Shown here: in pieces, positions 1 to 5,406 of the stretch
Position numbering within the stretch: position 1 is the stretch's first letter
How the letters are laid out: each line of letters opens with the position of its first letter
NCBI GenBank assembly: GCA_027482725.1
Contig: JAIXVT010000125.1
Coordinates: 1 to 7,851 of the forward strand
Length of the DNA: 7,851 nucleotides
Direction of reading: 5' to 3'
Source: Pseudomonadota bacterium
Lineage (GTDB): Bacteria > Bdellovibrionota > UBA1018 > CAIMNF01
Notes under the pieces: generated by a model
The model's database searches: none
The model's input: only the letters and a program-made list of their open reading frames with translations
What the model was told of the DNA's origin: nothing
Position numbers and translations under genes: made by a program

Positions 1-1209
1 ACTCAAACCTCACCATCACGAACGGTCCCGGATAGTCCGTCATCGGAATCCGTTGAGTCAATGATTTTGAAGTTTGAAGAATCGGTGTCTCAAGAGGACG
101 AGATGGACGAGGACGGAGAGCCTAAAGCGTCCGGAATAAAAAAGATTCCCATAAAAACCCAGCCTCACCGAGAGATTCCGTTTCAATTTAATCAAAGAGT
201 TGCCGATTGGATCCGTTACTTTAGCCAGACGGACCGTGAACGGTTCCAGAGGTTTTTGGATCGGGGAGAGCCTTACCGGGAAGTCGTCGAAGAAATTCTC
301 GAAGAAAACGGCGTACCTAAAGATATTTATTATCTGGGTTTGATTGAAAGCGGTTTTCATATTGGGGCAAAATCCCATGCCCAAGCCGTCGGTGTTTGGC
401 AATTCATGCGTGCCACAGGGAAAGAGTATGGACTGGGTGTGGACGCCTACCGTGACGAGCGACGCGATCCCATTGCGGCAACAGAAGCCGCAGCCCGGTA
501 TCTCCGGTCATTAAAAAAAGATTTAGGCTCATGGTATTTGGCGTTGGCTGCCTACAATGCTGGGCCGGGACGGGTGCGCGGCGCAATTCGCAGGGGTGGC
601 GGGAGTCGAGAGTTTTGGGATCTTGTCCAGAAACGAGTTCTTCCCAAAGAGACCATGGACTATGTGCCTAAGTTTTTGGCGGCACGGTATATTGGGGAAA
701 ATCCCGATCAATTTGGATTTGTCATTGATGAGAGTAAGCGTTACCCCGATGTTGATTTAGTCAAGGTACCGAGTCCGGTAAAATTTTTTGATATCGAAAA
801 ATTTGCAGGAATTCCGGAAGGCACATTGTCGTTTGTGAACCCGCACTATCTCAAAGGCCACACCCACCCCAAGGTTACGGTTGATGAAATTTGGGTACCC
901 GAAAAATTTAGCACTAAAGTCGAAGCTCTATTTTCGACACTTAAGAACAATCGTATTGTGGTGGCCAGTCACGCCCCCAAAAAGCCGACAACACCTTACC
1001 GTGCGACCGCTTCAAAACAAATTACGATCAAGATCAAGCGGGGTGAAAGTTTAAAAACGATTGCAAAAAAATATGGATTAAGTGTCGCTTACCTCAAGAA
1101 AGTTAATGGTCTCAGATCCACCAAACTTGCTATTGGGCAAACTCTAAAGCTTAAAGCAACTCAGTTCCGAAAACAAAAAAGTTATCCCAGAAAGCGGGCG
1201 CGACGATGA
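1..1209 (+). CDS. mltD: MltD-type membrane-bound lytic murein transglycosylase with C-terminal LysM (5' partial)
   Basis: This enzyme cleaves the MurNAc-GlcNAc bond of peptidoglycan in the periplasm, forming 1,6-anhydro-MurNAc ends. Residues are counted from the ATG at 61. The SLT/GH23 catalytic domain spans about 70-210. It has the catalytic Glu96 in YLGLIESGF, then GVWQFM (111-116) and AYNAGPGRV (164-172), and ends with ETMDYVPKFLAA, an order typical of MltD. One LysM peptidoglycan-binding repeat lies at about 320-366 (RGESLKTIAKKYGL to IGQTLKL), followed by a very basic tail. The segment before the catalytic domain is acidic and low in complexity (QEDEMDEDGE). The frame has no stop back to base 1, and the ATG at 61 has no Shine-Dalgarno or visible signal peptide. 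The true start, with its export signal, is therefore probably upstream of the window. The stop overlaps the next gene. The family call is firm; MltD rather than another LysM-bearing family 1 transglycosylase is probable. Confidence 0.92.
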   Translation, partial: TQTSPSRTVPDSPSSESVESMILKFEESVSQEDEMDEDGEPKASGIKKIPIKTQPHREIPFQFNQRVADWIRYFSQTDRERFQRFLDRGEPYREVVEEILEENGVPKDIYYLGLIESGFHIGAKSHAQAVGVWQFMRATGKEYGLGVDAYRDERRDPIAATEAAARYLRSLKKDLGSWYLALAAYNAGPGRVRGAIRRGGGSREFWDLVQKRVLPKETMDYVPKFLAARYIGENPDQFGFVIDESKRYPDVDLVKVPSPVKFFDIEKFAGIPEGTLSFVNPHYLKGHTHPKVTVDEIWVPEKFSTKVEALFSTLKNNRIVVASHAPKKPTTPYRATASKQITIKIKRGESLKTIAKKYGLSVAYLKKVNGLRSTKLAIGQTLKLKATQFRKQKSYPRKRARR

Positions 1210-2927
1210 CCCACCGATCCTTGATTTGGTCCGGGTTGCTGGTGATTGGAGCAGTCATCGGATTGGGTTGCTCGGCTCCTCGATCCTCTCTGGGTACGAA
1301 CGAGAGTGTGGAAAAGCAGGGGGAGAATGCCCTAAGCCTTTCGGTTACGCCCGTGCGCTCTCTCAAGGATCGCTCAGAATGGATTGAAGTTGCGATTGTC
1401 GGGTTGAATGACGTGCATGGGACTATTTTCCCTAAAGAAAATGTCACTGGTGGAATGGAAGTATTAGCGTCTCAACTCCAAGTTCTAAAAAAAGAATATC
1501 AAGGTCGCATGCTTGTCGTAGACGCAGGCGATGAGTGGCAAGGGACACTGGAGAGCAATAGCGGGTTCGGTCGGCCTTTGATCGATCTGTTCCATACCGT
1601 GGGTGTTCAAGCGGCAGCTATTGGAAATCATGAGTTCGATTTCTCTCTTCCCCGGTTAAAAAAAAATTTGCTTCGCGCCAAGTATCCGTATCTTTCTGCA
1701 AATATTTTTGAGAAGAAGTCTGGGCGTCCGGTATCTTGGTCTAATTTATTTCCCTCAAAGGTATTTGATATCGATGGAGTTAAAATCGGAGTGATCGGAT
1801 ACACCACAGTTTCCACGCCGCAAACCACTCGACCCGATTACGTGCAAGAACTTGAGTTTAGGGAAAATGCGGATGATCTTAGCCGGTTATCACAACAGCT
1901 CAGGCAACAGGGGGCGAAAGCTATAGTATTGAGTGCCCATGCGGGAGGATCTTGCGGTAAGGCGGATCTTACCCACCGCTTTAGAGAAGGCCCCGAGGCA
2001 CAAAACCGTCCTTGCGAGAGCCCAGGCGAGATCGGTTCTTTATTGAGTAAAGTCACTCCAGGTACTTTTGATGCTGTCGTTGCCGGACACACTCATCAAA
2101 TCATGCACCATTGGATTCACGGAGTTCCTGTCGTTTCGGGTGAGGCTTACCTCAAATACTTTAATGTGGTGGTTCTTCCGTTTCGTCGCACCACGCAAAC
2201 GCTTGAGAAAAATCGAGTTGCAATAGAGGGTCCCATTCCGGTGCTTGGCCCTAGATTTCATGGCCAGGTATTGCCATCCGTACCTACGGTTAAAGCACGG
2301 GTCGACCGTGTTTACTCCCAAGTAAAAGCGGTTAAAGAGCGTAAGCTAGGCCGATTGGATCAGGCCTATGCTAACGACCGCAATCATATTGATCACCCCC
2401 TTAATTTTTGGATTGCGGACCGAATCCGAGAAGAGGTCCAAGCCGATGTCGTCATCATCAACTCTGGGGGAACCCGTAAGGGACTACCGACGGGTGAAAT
2501 CACCTACGGTCAAGTGTTCGAAGTGTGCCCCTTTGATAACTTTATCGGAGTACTCGACATCAAAGGGAGTGATCTTTTGCGGGTCTTACAACTCGGGGTA
2601 GGAGAGGCGAGACGCTATGTCGGGTGGTCCGGAGCGACGTTAAAGCTTAGGCCACGAGCGGACGCTACCTATGAATTAATCTCTGCCCAAATATGGGACG
2701 GGAAACAAAAAGTTCAGCCACTAGATCCTCATCAGACGTATCGTTTGGCGACGTATGATTTTATTTTCGCTGGGGGAGACCAGTTTGGCCCCGTGTTTCA
2801 GATGGGATCTGCGTTTCATCGCGCGGTTTCTTATCATGAAAAATACCCGCGTGATGTGATTGCACGGGCGATATCACAGAAAAAAACGCGCCCACTAAAC
2901 CGTGCCCGATTCGTGATGACTCCGTAA
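1206..2927 (+). CDS. Exported 5'-nucleotidase / metallophosphatase (UshA-like), putative lipoprotein
   Basis: This is a two-domain 5'-nucleotidase-family enzyme, expected to hydrolyse nucleotides or related phosphoesters outside the cytoplasm for nucleoside and phosphate salvage. The N-terminus is a signal peptide: a short charged start, a hydrophobic core at about 7-20, and Cys22 in a lipobox-like G-L-G-C, so it may be a lipoprotein. The metallophosphatase domain carries the dinuclear-metal motifs in order: NDVHG (68-72), DAGD (106-109), GNHEFD (140-145), the His245 region and GHTH (294-297). The C-terminal nucleotide-binding domain shows NSGGTRKG (419-426), GQVFEVCPFDN (435-445) and FAGGDQF (521-527). 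At 573 aa it is close to the usual 520-600 aa. The ATG lies inside the transglycosylase stop (ATGA), which suggests translational coupling and cotranscription; there is no strong Shine-Dalgarno. Substrate specificity cannot be read from the sequence, since relatives include 2',3'-cyclic phosphodiesterases and UDP-sugar hydrolases. Confidence 0.93.
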   Translation: MTHRSLIWSGLLVIGAVIGLGCSAPRSSLGTNESVEKQGENALSLSVTPVRSLKDRSEWIEVAIVGLNDVHGTIFPKENVTGGMEVLASQLQVLKKEYQGRMLVVDAGDEWQGTLESNSGFGRPLIDLFHTVGVQAAAIGNHEFDFSLPRLKKNLLRAKYPYLSANIFEKKSGRPVSWSNLFPSKVFDIDGVKIGVIGYTTVSTPQTTRPDYVQELEFRENADDLSRLSQQLRQQGAKAIVLSAHAGGSCGKADLTHRFREGPEAQNRPCESPGEIGSLLSKVTPGTFDAVVAGHTHQIMHHWIHGVPVVSGEAYLKYFNVVVLPFRRTTQTLEKNRVAIEGPIPVLGPRFHGQVLPSVPTVKARVDRVYSQVKAVKERKLGRLDQAYANDRNHIDHPLNFWIADRIREEVQADVVIINSGGTRKGLPTGEITYGQVFEVCPFDNFIGVLDIKGSDLLRVLQLGVGEARRYVGWSGATLKLRPRADATYELISAQIWDGKQKVQPLDPHQTYRLATYDFIFAGGDQFGPVFQMGSAFHRAVSYHEKYPRDVIARAISQKKTRPLNRARFVMTP

Positions 2928-2938
2928 GGTATCCTTAC
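2924..2938. repeat. Perfect short inverted repeat across a convergent gene junction
   Basis: The arms are GTAAGG (2924-2929) and CCTTAC (2933-2938), with a 3-base TAT centre. The palindrome covers the whole 7-bp gap between the convergent nucleotidase and carboxylase genes, and each arm contains the TAA stop of one of them. A 6-bp stem with three G:C pairs and no following T-run is weak as an intrinsic terminator. No better terminator is visible at this junction. Confidence 0.5.
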
Positions 2939-4521
2939 ATCCGGAACAATCCAAAATTTCCCGATTCTATTGGCGCGTTCCAACATGATTTTAATGCCAA
3001 CGCCAAAACCCCTCGGGTTTGACTGGGAGTAATGATTCCATCATCCCAAATTCGGCTCGTCGAATAATACGGAGACCCTTCGCGTTCGTACTGTTCGCGA
3101 ATCGGTTTTTTGATGGCCTCTGCTTCATCGGGAGATAACGAGCCTTTCACTTGAGTGAGGACTTCCGCCGCCTGTTCTCCGCCCATGACGCTAATTTTTG
3201 CATTGGGCCACATAAACAAAAATCGTGGGGAAAATGCCCTCCCCGCCATTCCGTAATTGCCCGCACCAAAAGAACCTCCGATTACAACCGTGATTTTTGG
3301 AACGGTAGTGGTCGAAACCGCAGTAACCAGTTTTGCGCCATCTGCCGCAATTCCCCCGTGCTCGGCGGCCTTACCCACCATGAATCCCATAATATTTTGT
3401 AAGAACAAAAGTGGTATCTTGCGGTGTTGACAGAGTTCGATAAAGTGCGCACCTTTTTTTGCACTATCCGAAAACAATATTCCATTATTAGCTAAAATTC
3501 CCACAGGCATGCCGTGGATATGTGCAAATCCACAGATGAGGGATGTTCCATATCTGGATTTAAACTCTGAAAATTCAGATCCATCGACAAGTCTTGCGAT
3601 AATCTCTTTAGGGTCAAACGGTATCCTCAAGTCTTTAGGTAAAATTCCGTAGATCTCCTCTGCGCTATACAACGGATCTCCTTTGGGAGTGAACAGGGGC
3701 ACGGTAGTGGGCGATGTTTGCGGGAGATTCAAAAAGATTTCACGGGCAATCTCCAAAGCGTGCTCATCATTTTCGGCAAGGTAGTCTGCTACTCCGGAAA
3801 TCCGAGTGTGCACGTCTCCGCCGCCCAGCTCTTCCGAGGTCACTTCTTCTCCAGTTGCTGCTTTAACTAAGGGAGGACCCCCCAAAAAAATAGTTCCTTG
3901 ATTTTTGACGATGATGGTTTGTTCACTCATTGCCGGGACATAGGCTCCTCCAGCCGTACATGACCCCATGACCACAGCGATTTGAGGAATTTTCTTTGCG
4001 GACATTTGCGCTTGATTAAAAAAGATACGTCCAAAGTGATCTCGATCAGGAAAAACTTCGGCCTGAAGAGGCAGGAATGCTCCACCGGAATCGACGAGGT
4101 AAATACAAGGGAGACGATTTTCGAGAGCAATTTCCTGAGCACGCAAATGTTTTTTTACGGTCATCGGAAAATAGGTGCCACCTTTCACCGTGGCATCGTT
4201 AGCTACAATCATCACTTCTTGTTCGTGAACAACGCCAATTCCCGTTACAATCCCGGCTCCAGGAGATTGACCATCGTACAAGTCATTTGCCGCAAGTGCA
4301 GAAAGTTCAAGGAAGGCGGTGTCAGGATCGATCAAGTGTTGAATGCGATCACGAACAAAGAGTTTGCCTCGGGACTCATGCTTTTTTCTCAGTTCCGGCC
4401 CTCCGCCCGCCGCAACTTTCATTTTGGCTTCGTTTAGGGCTTGGGCCAGGCCCAAATGAAACGCTTTTTGCTCTTGAAAAGTATCGGATTGTACATTCAC
4501 TTGAGACTTGATCTTAGACAT
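2935..4521 (-). CDS. mccB: Methylcrotonyl-CoA carboxylase beta-type acyl-CoA carboxyltransferase
   Basis: This is the carboxyltransferase subunit of a biotin-dependent acyl-CoA carboxylase. It moves CO2 from carboxybiotin to the acyl-CoA; for MCC this is 3-methylcrotonyl-CoA to 3-methylglutaconyl-CoA in leucine breakdown. The 528 aa form a complete crotonase-fold pair. The N-terminal half has [12 protein letters not shown] (49-60), [20 protein letters not shown] (107-126), [12 protein letters not shown] (142-153) and the oxyanion-hole stretch GSCTAGGAY (186-194). The C-terminal half has [20 protein letters not shown] (345-364), a GFMVG loop (379-383) and [20 protein letters not shown] (415-434). 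The [15 protein letters not shown] and GAGNYGM wording fits MCC/geranyl-CoA carboxylase rather than propionyl-CoA carboxylase. Met378 stands where a Thr is usual (NITGFMVG). No biotin carboxylase/BCCP (alpha) gene is next to it, since the downstream neighbour is convergent. It starts 39 bp after the methyltransferase stop and has no usable Shine-Dalgarno. The family is near certain; the substrate is probable. Confidence 0.95.
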   Translation of the reverse strand: MSKIKSQVNVQSDTFQEQKAFHLGLAQALNEAKMKVAAGGGPELRKKHESRGKLFVRDRIQHLIDPDTAFLELSALAANDLYDGQSPGAGIVTGIGVVHEQEVMIVANDATVKGGTYFPMTVKKHLRAQEIALENRLPCIYLVDSGGAFLPLQAEVFPDRDHFGRIFFNQAQMSAKKIPQIAVVMGSCTAGGAYVPAMSEQTIIVKNQGTIFLGGPPLVKAATGEEVTSEELGGGDVHTRISGVADYLAENDEHALEIAREIFLNLPQTSPTTVPLFTPKGDPLYSAEEIYGILPKDLRIPFDPKEIIARLVDGSEFSEFKSRYGTSLICGFAHIHGMPVGILANNGILFSDSAKKGAHFIELCQHRKIPLLFLQNIMGFMVGKAAEHGGIAADGAKLVTAVSTTTVPKITVVIGGSFGAGNYGMAGRAFSPRFLFMWPNAKISVMGGEQAAEVLTQVKGSLSPDEAEAIKKPIREQYEREGSPYYSTSRIWDDGIITPSQTRGVLALALKSCWNAPIESGNFGLFRM

Positions 4522-4527
4522 GGCTCA

Positions 4528-4556
4528 AGTCTAGGTCGGGTTTTAAAAGTCGGCAA
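4528..4556 (-). promoter_or_regulatory. Candidate sigma70-like promoter of mccB, possibly leaderless
   Basis: On the minus strand a TTGCCG (4556-4551, 4/6 to the -35 consensus) is followed by a 17-bp spacer and TAGACT (4533-4528, 4/6 to the -10 consensus). Six bases then precede the mccB ATG, which places the expected transcription start at or within a base or two of the ATG. No Shine-Dalgarno lies upstream of that ATG. The hexamers are weak matches, so the support is mainly the spacing and the parallel with the plsB start. Confidence 0.28.
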
Positions 4557-4560
4557 TCAC

Positions 4561-5343
4561 CTAAAGGAACGGTTTGCCGGTGGAGATTTCGCCTAGGGTA
4601 AATTCATATACAAAAATTGAACGGGTTTTTTCTGAAAAAATACTGGGTTTAGATCCGTAGTCGGGGACCACATCTATCGTCTGGTGATGCGCAAACCCGG
4701 ATTTCTGCATTTCTGTGACAAATGATTTTAGAAAAGGCCGACCAGGATCGGCTAAAAAAATCGTTCCGTTGGCATTCAGGTGACGTTTTAAAAAACCGAC
4801 CAATTCGGGCAGTCCCTCGCGCTCGTACAATACGTCACTCGCTAAGATAAAATCAAATGTTTCAGTTCCTAATTCCGGAGAAAGAGAAGTGGGCCGATGG
4901 GTCCAATCCTGAAAGCGGAATTCCATCTGAACGTGATTCGATTGAGCATTGTGCAGGAGGGCTAAGCCTACGTCGGGGTGGTGATCCAAAGCCAACATTT
5001 GCGCCCCCTTTTTTGCAGCGACCAAAGACGGCAACCCCAGTCCGCATCCGATCTCTAGGCCCCTTTGCCCTTTCCATTGCCTTGGGAAGTCCGCCAGTCG
5101 TCGGCCTAAAGCTCGGGCCGAGGGCCAAATAACCCCAAAATAAGGGCAAAGTCTGAGTAGTTCGGCATCAGTGAGCCTTGCGTTTTCAGGAGTGGTCTCC
5201 GATGAGTAGCGCTGACATAACTCGTCCAAGGCTTGGTCCATATCTCTCAGTTGTCGGATGTTTAAACGCAAATGGCCCACGGACTCTACGGTTTCAAACC
5301 AGTCATATTCAATTAAAGGTGTGGGAAAACGCTTGGGTTCCAT
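4561..5343 (-). CDS. Class I SAM-dependent methyltransferase (Methyltransf_16 / METTL21-like)
   Basis: This is a Rossmann-fold methyltransferase of about 260 aa, probably modifying a protein lysine or a small molecule in the cytoplasm. Residues are counted from the ATG at 5343. PYFGVIWPSARALG (67-80) is the pre-motif typical of lysine methyltransferases related to METTL21. Motif I GLEIGCGLG (95-103) binds SAM, and LALDHHPD (117-124) carries the acidic ribose-binding position. ASDVLYE (168-174) and FLADPGRPF (196-204) are the post-motifs. The open frame extends 174 bases further upstream, to a TTG at 5517, but that part runs antisense to the start of plsB and is probably not translated. ATG 5373 (10 residues longer, with a distant AGGA about 12 bases upstream) is a real alternative start. 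ATG 5343 is preferred because it leaves a short leader before the conserved YDWF region and does not crowd the divergent gene. It precedes mccB on the same strand with a 39-bp gap. The substrate is unknown. Confidence 0.85.
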   Translation of the reverse strand: MEPKRFPTPLIEYDWFETVESVGHLRLNIRQLRDMDQALDELCQRYSSETTPENARLTDAELLRLCPYFGVIWPSARALGRRLADFPRQWKGQRGLEIGCGLGLPSLVAAKKGAQMLALDHHPDVGLALLHNAQSNHVQMEFRFQDWTHRPTSLSPELGTETFDFILASDVLYEREGLPELVGFLKRHLNANGTIFLADPGRPFLKSFVTEMQKSGFAHHQTIDVVPDYGSKPSIFSEKTRSIFVYEFTLGEISTGKPFL

Positions 5344-5371
5344 GGTTCGACATTTAGAATGAACCAAATTC

Positions 5372-5400
5372 ATGACAATTTCTATTCCTGTCCCTAAACT
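5372..5400 (+). promoter_or_regulatory. Candidate sigma70-like promoter of plsB, possibly leaderless
   Basis: ATGACA (5372-5377, 5/6 to the -35 consensus) is followed by exactly 17 bp and TAAACT (5395-5400, 4/6 to the -10 consensus), then six bases to the ATG at 5407. The expected +1 would fall on the A of the ATG. There is no Shine-Dalgarno in the 25 bases before this ATG, and an in-frame TAA at 5395-5397 rules out an earlier start. The region is shared with the divergent methyltransferase start. A weak minus-strand set (TTGTCA at 5378-5373, 16 bp, TAAATG at 5356-5351) overlaps the same -35. Confidence 0.3.
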
Positions 5401-5406
5401 ACGGCT

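Noticed and set aside
58..402. A 114-codon minus-strand open frame antisense to the transglycosylase N-terminal region.
   Set aside because: It overlaps the catalytic domain coding sequence completely, has no family resemblance, and is explained as a shadow frame.
3982..4437. A 151-codon plus-strand open frame antisense to mccB.
   Set aside because: It has no recognisable domain and lies wholly inside a strongly conserved gene on the other strand. Its composition is what a complementary frame would give.
4522..4560. Possible intrinsic terminator between the methyltransferase and mccB.
   Set aside because: The only symmetry is TTTTAAAA and a short CCGAC direct repeat. There is no GC-rich stem followed by a T-run.
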